Shown: one piece after another, positions 23,253 through 32,101 of the stretch
How positions within the stretch are numbered: the first letter of the stretch is position 1
Layout: the number at the start of each line of letters is the position of its first letter
Assembly (NCBI GenBank): GCA_963652495.1
Contig: CAVJTU010000020.1
Span: forward strand, 1 to 41,051
Source of the DNA: Anthropogastromicrobium sp963652495
GTDB lineage: Bacteria; Bacillota; Clostridia; Lachnospirales; Lachnospiraceae
Reading direction: 5' to 3'
Length of the DNA: 41,051 bases
The notes under the pieces: generated by a model
Database searches by the model: none
What the model was told of the DNA's origin: nothing
The model's input: only the letters and a program-made list of their open reading frames with translations
Program-made: the position numbers and the translations under genes

Positions 23253-24800
23253 ATGGAGACAACAAAAATGCAGGCACCTAAAGCAAGTGTACAGAATCCA
23301 GACGAGGGAACGAAAGCAATAGGAAATCCGGGCGCACGCATCATGATTGCCGCGCCGCAGAGCGGAAGCGGCAAAACGCTGATTACCTGCGCGCTGTTAC
23401 AGGCGTTGAAGGATCGAGCGTATCGCTTAGAGTCCTTTAAGTGCGGTCCGGATTATATTGATCCGATGTTTCACAAGACGGTTCTCGGAATTAATTCCAG
23501 AAATCTGGATCCTTTTTTTACAGAAGACAGTATAACGCGAATGCTTCTTGCCAAAAGAAAAGACAGCCGTGACCTGGCTGTGATCGAAGGCGTTATGGGT
23601 CTATATGACGGACTGGGCGGGATACGTGAGGAAGCGTCCTCCTATGCACTTGCAAAAGCAACAAATACGCCGATTTTACTGACCGTAAATGCAAGAGGAA
23701 TGGGGCGTTCTCTTCTGGCGCTTCTAAGCGGCTTTCTTCAATATGATACGGCGCATCTGATAAAAGGTATAATCCTTAATCAGACACCGGCATCCTTTGC
23801 AGCAGTGCTTGCAAAAGAAATTGAGACTGCTTTTGGCATTCCGGTTGTTGCATCATTTCCAGTACGGGAGGACGTGCGAATCGAGAGCCGTCATCTGGGT
23901 CTGATCATGCCGTCCGAACTGAAAGACATTCAGAAACGATTAGAGACAGCAGCACAGATTTTTGGTGAAAATGCAAATATCGGGCAGATCATTGAAATTG
24001 CACAGAGTGCGCAAAAGATCGAACAGGATGCATTAGTCAGCAGCAAACAGGAATCTGCAGAAGACAGAATCCATACAATTAACACAGTCCATGCAGCCAA
24101 TACCAATCAGAACTCGCAGCTCACTCAGCGAATAATTGCATCGGATACGCACCCGACAGTATGCATCGGTGTGGCAGAGGATGAAGCATTCTGCTTTTAT
24201 TATGAAGATAATCTTGAACTGTTAAAATCATTTGGTGCAGAAATCATATCATTTTCGCCATTGCATGATACGTCGCTGCCGCCTGATTTGGATGGTATCC
24301 TGTTAGGAGGAGGGTATCCGGAATTGCACTTAAAAGAACTCGCGCAGAACGAATCCATGCGAAGTGCGATAAAGTCCGCTATTGAAGCAAAAATGCCGTC
24401 ACTGGCTGAATGCGGCGGTTTCATGTATTTGCACGATACGATTTGTGACAATGAAGGAATACCGTACCCGATGACAGGTGTAATTCATGCAAACTGCAGC
24501 AAAAAAGACAGACTGGTGCGCTTTGGCTATCTAACACTCACATCCCATGCCGAAAGCTTTTTGCATGTTGGAGAGTCAATACGCGGTCATGAATTTCATT
24601 ATTATGACAGCGAAGACAATGGCACATGCGCGACAGCAAAAAAGCCAGTCGGAAAGAGAAGCTGGGAATGTGTGCATGCCGGACCTGATCACTGGTGGGG
24701 ATTTGCACATCTGTCCTATTATTCCAATCCGGCATTTGCCCAAAATTTCGTGAAAGCATGCCGCAGTTATAAAAGTGCAAAGACAAAAGAAACCGTCTGA
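23253..24800 (+). CDS. cbiA: Cobyrinate a,c-diamide synthase
   Basis: CbiA amidates the a and c side chains of cobyrinate using ATP and glutamine. After a polar 27-residue leader comes the P-loop-like 'AAPQSGSGKT' (33-42), then 'FKCGPDYIDP' and 'IEGVMGLYDG'. The glutamine amidotransferase domain (about 301-515) has 'LGGGYPELH', nucleophile Cys387 in LAECGGFMYL, and histidines in 'RGHEFHYYD' and 'WGFAHLSYY' (His486 being the likely catalytic one). Residues about 255-298 between the domains are a low-complexity Asn/Gln/Thr-rich insert. It begins 3 nt after cbiJET and ends the cluster before a bidirectional terminator. Confidence 0.94.
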   Translation: METTKMQAPKASVQNPDEGTKAIGNPGARIMIAAPQSGSGKTLITCALLQALKDRAYRLESFKCGPDYIDPMFHKTVLGINSRNLDPFFTEDSITRMLLAKRKDSRDLAVIEGVMGLYDGLGGIREEASSYALAKATNTPILLTVNARGMGRSLLALLSGFLQYDTAHLIKGIILNQTPASFAAVLAKEIETAFGIPVVASFPVREDVRIESRHLGLIMPSELKDIQKRLETAAQIFGENANIGQIIEIAQSAQKIEQDALVSSKQESAEDRIHTINTVHAANTNQNSQLTQRIIASDTHPTVCIGVAEDEAFCFYYEDNLELLKSFGAEIISFSPLHDTSLPPDLDGILLGGGYPELHLKELAQNESMRSAIKSAIEAKMPSLAECGGFMYLHDTICDNEGIPYPMTGVIHANCSKKDRLVRFGYLTLTSHAESFLHVGESIRGHEFHYYDSEDNGTCATAKKPVGKRSWECVHAGPDHWWGFAHLSYYSNPAFAQNFVKACRSYKSAKTKETV

Positions 24801-24834
24801 ATCACTGCTCTGAAAGCTGCATTGTGGAAACAAG

Positions 24835-24875
24835 AAAAGAGACACACAACCATGGCTGGCTGCATGTCTCTTTTT
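24835..24875. terminator. Bidirectional terminator between cbiA and the malic enzyme gene
   Basis: AAAAGAGACA (24835-24844) and TGTCTCTTTTT (24865-24875) form a stem with T-runs on both strands, ending the + strand cbi transcript and the - strand malic enzyme transcript. Confidence 0.8.
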
Positions 24876-24906
24876 ATTCAACTCACAGTCGACTTATCTG
24901 CTGGTC

Positions 24907-26106
24907 TTAAAGAGTTGCATATTCTCTTGTTACACCGCTCTTTTTAGCAGCTTCTGCGACAGCGGCAGCAACCGTCTGTGCAACAACCGGGTTGAATGCC
25001 TCCGGAATGATATAATCAGCGCGAATCTGATCATCCGGGATGATAGAAGCGATAGCCTTTGCTGCGGCAAACTTCATCTCATCATTGATTTCCTTTGCAT
25101 GAACGTCAAAGGTACCGCGGAAAATTCCAGGGAATGCAAGTACGTTGTTGATCTGGTTTGGATAATCGCTTCTTCCGGTTGCGATAACAGCAGCACCGCC
25201 GGCCTTTGCATCATCCGGATTAATCTCAGGAGTCGGGTTTGCACACGCAAATACGATGGCATTCGGAGCCATAGTCTTAACCATCTCTGTTGTCAGAACA
25301 CCAGGAGCGCTGACACCGATAAATACATCTGCACCGCGCACGGCATCGGCTAACGTACCCTGTAACTTGTTCTTGTTTGTGATCTTTGCCATTTCCTCCT
25401 TAATCGGATTCATGCCTTTTTCACGTCCGTCATAGATAATTCCGGTGCGGTCGCACAGTGTAATATCAGCAAAACCATAAGAAATCAACAGCTTGGAGAT
25501 CGCAATGGCAGCAGCACCGGCACCATTTACAGCAATGCGGGTCTCTTCCGGCTTTCTGCCTGTAAGCTTGCAGGCATTGATCAGACCAGCCAGTGTGACA
25601 ACAGCAGTTCCGTGCTGGTCATCGTGGAAGATCGGGATATCGCAGCGCTCTTTTAACTTCTTCTCAATCTCGAAGCAGCGCGGAGCTGAAATATCCTCAA
25701 GATTTACACCGCCAAAGCTTCCGGAGATCAGTGCAACCGTATTTACGATATCGTCTACATCCTTGCTCTTAATGCATAATGGGAAAGCATCTACATTACC
25801 AAATGCTTTAAACAGTACGCATTTTCCTTCCATAACCGGCATTCCGGCTTCCGGACCGATATCGCCCAGTCCTAAAACAGCAGTACCATCAGTGACAACA
25901 AGGCAGGTATTCCAACGGCGTGTCAGGCAGAAAGAAAGTTCCGGATTCTTCTGAATAGCCAGACATGGTGTTGCAACACCAGGAGTATATGCAAGGGAAA
26001 GATCCTCGCTTGTTTTAACCGGAACAGTAGGAACGATTTCGATTTTACCACGCTTTTCGTAGTGCATCTGGAGACTTCTCTCTCCGTAGTCATGTCCATT
26101 AGCCAT
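24907..26106 (-). CDS. NAD(P)-dependent malic enzyme, short bacterial type
   Basis: This 399-residue enzyme converts malate to pyruvate and CO2 with reduction of NAD(P). It has the small-subunit bacterial architecture. The catalytic N-terminal domain has 'LSLAYTPGVATPC', 'VTDGTAVLGLGDIGPEAGMPVMEGK' and the metal-site 'FHDDQHGTA'; the Rossmann domain has 'AVNGAGAAAIAISKLL' and 'ANPTPEINPDDA'. The start follows AAGGAGGATACTTACTC, a strong ribosome site on the - strand. It is the only convincing - strand gene, divergent from the dehydrogenase at 26388, with a shared 281-nt gap. A weak promoter (TTCTTG-17-TATCAT, read on - around 26190-26220) is possible. Cofactor preference cannot be read safely. 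Confidence 0.93.
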   Translation of the reverse strand: MANGHDYGERSLQMHYEKRGKIEIVPTVPVKTSEDLSLAYTPGVATPCLAIQKNPELSFCLTRRWNTCLVVTDGTAVLGLGDIGPEAGMPVMEGKCVLFKAFGNVDAFPLCIKSKDVDDIVNTVALISGSFGGVNLEDISAPRCFEIEKKLKERCDIPIFHDDQHGTAVVTLAGLINACKLTGRKPEETRIAVNGAGAAAIAISKLLISYGFADITLCDRTGIIYDGREKGMNPIKEEMAKITNKNKLQGTLADAVRGADVFIGVSAPGVLTTEMVKTMAPNAIVFACANPTPEINPDDAKAGGAAVIATGRSDYPNQINNVLAFPGIFRGTFDVHAKEINDEMKFAAAKAIASIIPDDQIRADYIIPEAFNPVVAQTVAAAVAEAAKKSGVTREYATL

Positions 26107-26290
26107 GAGTAAGTATCCTCCTTAGAATAAAATTAGTTAAAAACAATATACAAATAGAGGGTAAATAGTAACCATTCAACATAACCCCAATGATACCTTA
26201 GCACTGAATTTGCAAGAAGTCAATTAAAAATGGATGAAAAAATGAGAATAAGTCGCAACTAACTTTTGCGAATTAATGATAAAAATAAGC

Positions 26291-26319
26291 TTGTGATTCT
26301 AGCTGTGATATGGTATGAT
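26291..26319 (+). promoter_or_regulatory. Sigma-A promoter of the short-chain dehydrogenase gene
   Basis: TTGTGA (26291-26296) and TATGAT (26314-26319) are 17 nt apart. The predicted start of transcription (about 26326) makes an ATG at 26328 unlikely as a translation start and supports the ATG at 26388. Confidence 0.7.
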
Positions 26320-26387
26320 GATTCTACATGAAATCTGTGCGGACGAAAGAAAAGTTGTCAAAAGACACAGAAACGAAGGGAGAGCCA

Positions 26388-27188
26388 ATGGGATTTTTAA
26401 CAGGTAAGACAGCCATTATTACTGGAGCAGGACGCGCCGTTTTGAGTGACGGAAGATGTGGTTCTATCGGATACGGAATTGCAACCGCTTATGCAAAAGA
26501 GGGAGCAAATCTGGTGATTACAGGACGCAATGTGAAGAAGCTTGAAGACGCAAAGGAAGAGTTAGAGCGTCTTTATGGAATTAAGGTTCTGATTATGCAG
26601 GCAGATGTAAATGCAAATGCAGACAATGAAGCAGTTGTAAATAAGGTTGTAGAGGAGACTGTAAAGGAGTTTGGCGGAATCGATGTGCTGATCAACAATG
26701 CACAGGCATCCGCTTCCGGTGTTTCCATTGCCGATCACACAACGGATCAGTTTAATCTTGCTATGTATTCCGGTTTGTATGCAACATTTCATTATATGAA
26801 GGCTTGTTATCCATATCTGGCAAAGTCCAAGGGCAGCGTTATTAACTTTGCATCCGGTGCAGGATTGTTTGGAAATTATGGACAGTGCGCATATGCAGCA
26901 GCGAAGGAAGGCATTCGCGGTCTGTCCCGTGTAGCTGCTACCGAGTGGGCGAAGGACGGAATTAACGTAAATGTAATCTGCCCATTAGCATGGACGGCAC
27001 AGCTGGAGCAGTTTGAGAAGGCATATCCGGGCGCATTCAAGGCAAACGTAAAGATGCCGCCGGCTGGTCATTTTGGCGATGCAGAGCTTGAAATCGGTCG
27101 TGTCTGCGTACAGTTGGCGTCTCCGGACTTCAAGTATATGAACGGCGAGACTATCACTCTTGAGGGTGGTATGGGTCAGAGACCATAA
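26388..27188 (+). CDS. Short-chain dehydrogenase/reductase (SDR) with expanded glycine loop
   Basis: A 266-residue NAD(P)-dependent oxidoreductase. The classical SDR elements are present: NNA (103-105), catalytic Ser156, Tyr169 and Lys173 (YAAAK), and a C-terminal 'NGETITLEGG'. The cofactor-binding loop is unusual: TGAGRA (12-17) is followed by an eight-residue insert before SIGYGIA, so the TGxxxGxG pattern is broken; the SIGYGIA part resembles the SIA-GIA loop of FabI-type enoyl reductases. The ATG at 26388 follows AAGGGAGAG. It stands alone between its own promoter and the promoter of the next operon. The substrate is unknown; hydroxysteroid, polyol or acyl substrates are all possible. Confidence 0.85.
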   Translation: MGFLTGKTAIITGAGRAVLSDGRCGSIGYGIATAYAKEGANLVITGRNVKKLEDAKEELERLYGIKVLIMQADVNANADNEAVVNKVVEETVKEFGGIDVLINNAQASASGVSIADHTTDQFNLAMYSGLYATFHYMKACYPYLAKSKGSVINFASGAGLFGNYGQCAYAAAKEGIRGLSRVAATEWAKDGINVNVICPLAWTAQLEQFEKAYPGAFKANVKMPPAGHFGDAELEIGRVCVQLASPDFKYMNGETITLEGGMGQRP

Positions 27189-27218
27189 ACAATAATTCTG
27201 GAAATTACAGAAAATCCA

Positions 27219-27248
27219 TTGGACTTTTCGAGAAAGAAGCGTTATAAT
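27219..27248 (+). promoter_or_regulatory. Sigma-A promoter of the oligopeptide ABC operon
   Basis: TTGGAC (27219-27224) and TATAAT (27243-27248) are separated by 18 nt, 36 nt before the SBP start codon. Confidence 0.7.
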
Positions 27249-27283
27249 GAAAGGCGCATTTCGCGAATCCAAGGAGGAAAAAA

Positions 27284-28987
27284 ATGAGAAAAATACAGAA
27301 AGTGTGTGCAGCATTACTGGCAGGTGTTATGACGGTTGGTACATTTGCACCGGCAGTATTTGCAGATGAGACAAGTACTCAGGCAACTGAGCTGACCGAC
27401 GAGCAGGTAATCAATGTAAGAGCAACTGCATTCGGAAACAATTATGACGTTCAGGATATGGGATGGCGTTGGATGATGGCAGCTTGCTACGATGGTCTGT
27501 ATCGTAACGTTGCAGACGAGGATGGTGAGCATTTCATCTTAGCAGGAGCAGAGAGTGTTGACATTTCCGATGACGGAACTGTTTATACGTATCATTTAAG
27601 AGAGGATGCAAAGTGGTCCGATGGCGTTGCCGTTACCGCTCATGATTATGAGTACGGCTGGAAGCGTCTGTTAAATCCGGATTATGGATATGATTATGCA
27701 TCTTTCATCTATAACGTAGTAGGAGCAGAGGAGTATAACTCTGGTGAGGGTTCTGCTGATGATGTTATGGCAGTAGCAGTTGACGACTATACCTTCCAGG
27801 TTACTTTAAAGGTAGCGGACCCGACTTTCGAGTCTAAGTTAGTAGCGACTCCTTTGTACCCGACTCGTGAGGATCTGGCTGAGGCAGCCGGCGACAACTG
27901 GGGCAAGGACTGGACTCTTTGTGTATACAACGGACCGTTCTGCATGAGTGAGCTGGTTGAGGACAACAAGATGGTATGGACAAAGAATCCAGAGTATTGG
28001 GATGCTGAGAACGTACATCTGGATACCATTAACTGGTATATCGTAGCACAGGAGTCTACTGCAGCTACCATGTTTGAGAATGGTGAGTTAGATCAGTACC
28101 AGCCAAGCGGTGACTACGCAATCAAGTTTGCAAAGGAAGCAGAAGAAGGCAAGTATCAGTATCTTGTAACCGATTATCCGGGAACCATCGGTCTTTGCTT
28201 TAATTCTGTAGACGGCGGTATGTCCGGTCTGATGAGCAACGTAAAGATTCGCAAGGCTCTTTCCTACTGTATTGACCGCGAGGAGATGATCGATGCCGTA
28301 TATGGAAAGTATGAGCCGGCATACAGCTACGTTGCACCGGCAATTACTTTCAATGGTACTTCTTATCGCGAGCAGGCAGGCAATGTCATCGAGGATGAGT
28401 ACAATGAGTATGTAGGTGATACCGATAAGATCGTAGCTCTGTTCCAGGAAGGTCTGGATGAGTTGGGTGTTGAGACTCCGATGGAGGACATCACCATCAC
28501 ATACCTGACAAGCGGTTCCACAACCGAGGGACAGGCTGAGAGAGAGTATATCCAGCAGTCGATCGAGGAAGTTCTTGGAATCACCGTTGATTTAAGCGTA
28601 GCCGGAGACAGCTCCCTGTACATCGCAGAGAGAAACGAAGGAAACTACGACTTCTTCTTAAGCGGATGGTATTCCGATTACAACGATCCGCTTGACTTTT
28701 TGTATACTTATTACACCAATGCATATGGAAAGTCTTTCGGCGGATATAGCAATGAAGAGTATGATAAGTTAGCGGATGAGCTGAATGGTGAGACTGATAT
28801 GGATAAGCGTCTTGAGATCTACGAGCAGATGGAGAAGATTCTTTTGTTAGACGACTGTGCATTCGCACCGATCTATCATGCTACTAAGCAGGTTCTGCTT
28901 CAGAACTGGGTTAAGGATTATCGTACATCCTCCTTCGGCGCAAGTGCAGAGTTCATCTGGACTTATATCGACGGTAAGAACGAGTAA
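27284..28987 (+). CDS. oppA: Oligopeptide ABC transporter substrate-binding protein (family 5)
   Basis: A 567-residue family 5 binding protein. The signal peptide ends VFA-DE near residue 27 and lacks a lipobox. Diagnostic segments are 'YTYHLREDAKWSDGVAVTAHDYEYGWKRLLNP' near residue 100, 'NGPFCMSELVEDNKMVWTKNPEYWD', 'VKIRKALSYCIDREEMIDAVYG' and the late 'GWYSDYNDPLDFLYTY', closest to OppA-type oligopeptide receptors. A typical AAGGAGGAA site precedes the ATG. The four genes after it encode a full Opp transporter, with a hairpin terminator in between that probably sets the receptor in excess. Peptide specificity cannot be told. Confidence 0.9.
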   Translation: MRKIQKVCAALLAGVMTVGTFAPAVFADETSTQATELTDEQVINVRATAFGNNYDVQDMGWRWMMAACYDGLYRNVADEDGEHFILAGAESVDISDDGTVYTYHLREDAKWSDGVAVTAHDYEYGWKRLLNPDYGYDYASFIYNVVGAEEYNSGEGSADDVMAVAVDDYTFQVTLKVADPTFESKLVATPLYPTREDLAEAAGDNWGKDWTLCVYNGPFCMSELVEDNKMVWTKNPEYWDAENVHLDTINWYIVAQESTAATMFENGELDQYQPSGDYAIKFAKEAEEGKYQYLVTDYPGTIGLCFNSVDGGMSGLMSNVKIRKALSYCIDREEMIDAVYGKYEPAYSYVAPAITFNGTSYREQAGNVIEDEYNEYVGDTDKIVALFQEGLDELGVETPMEDITITYLTSGSTTEGQAEREYIQQSIEEVLGITVDLSVAGDSSLYIAERNEGNYDFFLSGWYSDYNDPLDFLYTYYTNAYGKSFGGYSNEEYDKLADELNGETDMDKRLEIYEQMEKILLLDDCAFAPIYHATKQVLLQNWVKDYRTSSFGASAEFIWTYIDGKNE

Positions 28988-29089
28988 TCAAACGGGAAAC
29001 TTTGAAGGAAATACAAGAAAGATACGAGAGAAGTAAATCCTACAAAGAACGTATAGAGTGAGATTTAAGAATAGAAACCCAAGCGTTTT

Positions 29090-29120
29090 GGAAGGGCTCG
29101 ATATGCGGGCCCTTCCTTTT
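29090..29120 (+). terminator. Intra-operon terminator/attenuator after oppA
   Basis: GGAAGGGC (29090-29097) pairs with GCCCTTCC (29109-29116), followed by TTTT. It lies between the binding-protein gene and the permeases, as in the first family 5 operon. Confidence 0.75.
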
Positions 29121-29169
29121 CGTAATAAGTAATGTGAGAAATAGAAAGAAAAGAACAGGAGATCCGATC

Positions 29170-30129
29170 ATGGGTAGATATTTGATCAGGCGTTTTGCCG
29201 AGCTGGTTCTGACGATCTTTCTGATTGCAACAGCGACCTTTTTCCTGCTGGAAGCGGTTCCGGGCGATCCGCTGACCCAGAGAGCAGACCATCTGCCGGA
29301 ACAGACGCGTACTGTTTTGTACCAGCGCTACGGTCTGGACAAGCCGGTAATGGAACGTTATTTAATCACAATGAAAAAAATGTGTAAGGGTGACTTTGGT
29401 GAATCCTTTGTATATGCAGGTCAGACCGTAACAGGTCTGTTAAAGACAAAGCTTCCGGTATCGGCAAGACTTGGTATTCAGCAGATGCTGCTTGGCGTAA
29501 CGGTAGGATTGCTGCTTGGAATTGTGGCGGCAATGAAGAGGGGAACTTTCGTAGATTATCTGATTGTCGGATTGTCGGTACTATTGATATCCGTGCCGCA
29601 TCTGATCTTTGGATTGTTGCTGCAGAAGATTTTTGCAGGTAATCTGCGATGGTTCCCAACGATTGGATGGCCGGAAGGAAAGGATCTGTGGTTTGGCGGC
29701 TGGAAGTATACGGTGCTTCCGACATTGACCGGCTGCTTTTCTTACATTGCCACCTATACGAGATTGTTAAAGACTTCCATGTTAGACGTTGTTAATCAGG
29801 ACTACGTATTGACGGCAGAGTCAAAAGGCTTAAGCAAGGGCGCAATTATTCGCAAGCACATCTTACGCAATTCCTTTATTCCGGTTATGACACAGTTGCC
29901 AATGTCGGTTGCCATGTGTATCACGGGCTCCTTCTTTATTGAGAGTATTTTTGCCATTCCGGGAATCGGACAATATTATGTAACGGCTGTAAACAATCAG
30001 GATCTGTCAATCGTACTGGGTGAGACGGTACTGTTGTCAATTTTGTATATTGCTGTCATCTTTATTACGGATATTCTGTATGTATTCGTCGATCCGAGAA
30101 TTGAGATGCCGGGTAAGAGAAGAAAGTAA
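29170..30129 (+). CDS. oppB: Oligopeptide ABC transporter permease, OppB type
   Basis: A 319-residue permease that starts 'MGRYLIRRFAELVLTIFLIATATFFLLEAVPGDPL', the usual OppB N-terminus with the PGDP motif. The EAA loop is near 'YVLTAESKGLSKGAIIRKHILRNSFIP' and the late motif 'SIFAIPGIGQYYVTAV' is diagnostic. About six membrane segments are visible. The ATG at 29170 has AGGAGA eight nt upstream; an in-frame ATG at 29134 would add 12 basic residues and has a poorer site. It ends 13 nt before the next gene. Confidence 0.92.
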   Translation: MGRYLIRRFAELVLTIFLIATATFFLLEAVPGDPLTQRADHLPEQTRTVLYQRYGLDKPVMERYLITMKKMCKGDFGESFVYAGQTVTGLLKTKLPVSARLGIQQMLLGVTVGLLLGIVAAMKRGTFVDYLIVGLSVLLISVPHLIFGLLLQKIFAGNLRWFPTIGWPEGKDLWFGGWKYTVLPTLTGCFSYIATYTRLLKTSMLDVVNQDYVLTAESKGLSKGAIIRKHILRNSFIPVMTQLPMSVAMCITGSFFIESIFAIPGIGQYYVTAVNNQDLSIVLGETVLLSILYIAVIFITDILYVFVDPRIEMPGKRRK

Positions 30130-30142
30130 GGGAGGAGAAAAC

Positions 30143-31054
30143 ATGCTCACAGCTGATAAATTTAAGCGGGTTGGCTATACAAAAGAAGAAGCAGAGCGTA
30201 TTGACCGCCCAACAATTTCTTACTGGCAGGATGCCTGGAGAAGATTGAAGAAAAATCCGGTAGCGATGGCGTCTCTTATCGTGCTTGGATTGGTAGTGAT
30301 TATGGTTATTATTGGGCCATATATCAGAGGCTATGATTTTGTTTCAAAGAATGTAAAAGAGAAGAACCAGGGAATGAGCGCAAAATATTGGTTCGGAACC
30401 GACTATCTGGGCCGTGATCTGTTCTCGCGTGTCTGGATGGGTGCAAGAGCTTCTATTATTATTGCACTTGTCGCAACTGCACTTAAGCTGGTTGTCGGAA
30501 CGCTGTATGGTGCTGCCATGGCACACTTTGGCGGCTGGGTGGATGATGTTTTGATGCGTATCATCGAGGTCATCAACTCTCTTCCAAGCTTACTGATTAC
30601 CATTTTGATCATGATGGTATTAGGAAACAACATGTTTGCTCTGCTGGTTGCCCTTAGTATTACCGCATGGTGCAGCACTGCCAGACAGGTTCGCGGTATG
30701 ATCAAGCAGTTAAAGGAATCCGAGTATGTCTATGCGGCAGAGGTGCTTGGCGCAAAGCCGTCACGTATCATCTTAAAGCATTACGTTCCGAATATGTTAG
30801 GAATTTTGATCTTAAATATTTCAACTTCTATTCCGTCCTTCATCTTTACGGAGGCAGGACTTAGCTTTCTTGGAATCGGTCTGACCGCACCGGAGATCAG
30901 TCTGGGTGTTTTGATTTCGCAGGGACAGCAGACACTTGATTTCTATCCGACACAGCTGGTTTGGCCGTGTCTGGTTCTGTGTGTAATCGTTATGGCATTT
31001 AACCTGCTCGGTGATGGACTGCGTGATGCACTCGATCCGAGACTTCGCCAGTAA
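30143..31054 (+). CDS. oppC: Oligopeptide ABC transporter permease, OppC type
   Basis: A 303-residue permease. The N-terminal cytoplasmic stretch 'SYWQDAWRRLKKNPVAMASLIVLG' is characteristic of OppC, followed by 'YWFGTDYLGRDLFSRVWMGARASI'. The EAA loop lies in 'YVYAAEVLGAKPSRIILKHYVPN' and 'FTEAGLSFLGIGL' near the end is the usual OppC signature. The ATG at 30143 follows GGGAGGAG; the open frame begins further upstream at 30020 inside oppB, but no ribosome site supports that. Confidence 0.92.
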   Translation: MLTADKFKRVGYTKEEAERIDRPTISYWQDAWRRLKKNPVAMASLIVLGLVVIMVIIGPYIRGYDFVSKNVKEKNQGMSAKYWFGTDYLGRDLFSRVWMGARASIIIALVATALKLVVGTLYGAAMAHFGGWVDDVLMRIIEVINSLPSLLITILIMMVLGNNMFALLVALSITAWCSTARQVRGMIKQLKESEYVYAAEVLGAKPSRIILKHYVPNMLGILILNISTSIPSFIFTEAGLSFLGIGLTAPEISLGVLISQGQQTLDFYPTQLVWPCLVLCVIVMAFNLLGDGLRDALDPRLRQ

Positions 31055-31069
31055 GACAAAGGAGAAACT

Positions 31070-32098
31070 ATGAGTGACCAGAAAAATGATACGATATTAG
31101 AAGTAAAAAACTTAAGAGTGTCCTACCATACTTATGCGGGTGAAGTCAAATCCGTGCGCGGTGTTTCCTTTGATTTAAAGGAAGGCGAGGCACTTGCCAT
31201 TGTAGGTGAGTCCGGCTGTGGAAAGTCCGTTACAGCAAAGACCATCATGGGATTGATCAAAGGGCCGCAAGGCGAGATCAAAGAAGGCAGCGAGATCTTC
31301 TACCATGGAGAGAACATTCTTAATTATAATAAGAAGCAATGGCAGGCATACAAGGGCGGTGAGGTTGCAATCATCTTTCAGGATGCATTGGCTTCCTTAA
31401 ATCCGACGATGCGTGTCGGCAAGCAGATCATGGAAAATCTGATGGCGCACAAGCACATGACAAAGGATGAGGCAAAAAAAGAGGCTGTAAGAATGCTTCG
31501 CATGGTTGGTATTCCGGAGCCGGAGAAGCGTGTACGCCAGTATCCGCACGAGTTTTCCGGCGGTATGAGACAGCGTGTCATGATCGCAATCGCATTTGCG
31601 TGTGATCCGAAGATTCTGATTTGTGATGAGCCGACTACGGCACTGGACGTAACCATTCAGGGACAGATTCTTGATATCATCAAGGGCTTACAGAGAGAGC
31701 ATAATACCTCTGTTATCATGATTACGCATGACCTTGGTGTTGTGGCAAACATCGCACAGAAGATTGCTGTTATGTATTCCGGCATGATCGTCGAGCGCGG
31801 AAATTGCGAGGATATTTTCTATCGTCCGAGACATCCGTATACATGGGCATTGATTCGTTCCGTGCCAAGACTTGACCTTGAAAATAAGCAGGTGCTGGCC
31901 TCCATCCCAGGCACACCGCCGGATTTGTTAAATCCACCGGTTGGATGTCCATTCTGTACCAGATGTGAATATTGCATGGAAATATGCAAAGAGCAGATGC
32001 CGGAGGTGACGGATTTCGGTGAGGGACACGAGGCAAGCTGCTGGCTGCATCATCCGTTGGCACCGAAGGTAGAGATGCCGGGAGAAGAGAAGGAGTAA
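31070..32098 (+). CDS. oppD: Oligopeptide ABC transporter ATPase, OppD type
   Basis: A 342-residue ATPase with Walker A GESGCGKS (46-53), signature FSGGMRQRVMIAIA, Walker B ILICDEPTTALD and switch His in ITHDLG. The C-terminal oligopeptide domain has 'PGTPPDLLNPPVGCPFCTRCEYCMEIC', the cysteine cluster of OppD/DppD that in relatives ligates a [4Fe-4S] cluster. An AAAGGAGAAA site precedes the ATG. The gene lies 15 nt after oppC and 3 nt before oppF. Confidence 0.94.
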   Translation: MSDQKNDTILEVKNLRVSYHTYAGEVKSVRGVSFDLKEGEALAIVGESGCGKSVTAKTIMGLIKGPQGEIKEGSEIFYHGENILNYNKKQWQAYKGGEVAIIFQDALASLNPTMRVGKQIMENLMAHKHMTKDEAKKEAVRMLRMVGIPEPEKRVRQYPHEFSGGMRQRVMIAIAFACDPKILICDEPTTALDVTIQGQILDIIKGLQREHNTSVIMITHDLGVVANIAQKIAVMYSGMIVERGNCEDIFYRPRHPYTWALIRSVPRLDLENKQVLASIPGTPPDLLNPPVGCPFCTRCEYCMEICKEQMPEVTDFGEGHEASCWLHHPLAPKVEMPGEEKE

Positions 32099-32101
32099 GA
32101 T

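Noticed and set aside
27219..27283. Second cobalamin riboswitch before the oppA operon
   Set aside because: The leader is only about 30 nt and contains none of the B12 core elements; it fits a plain promoter.
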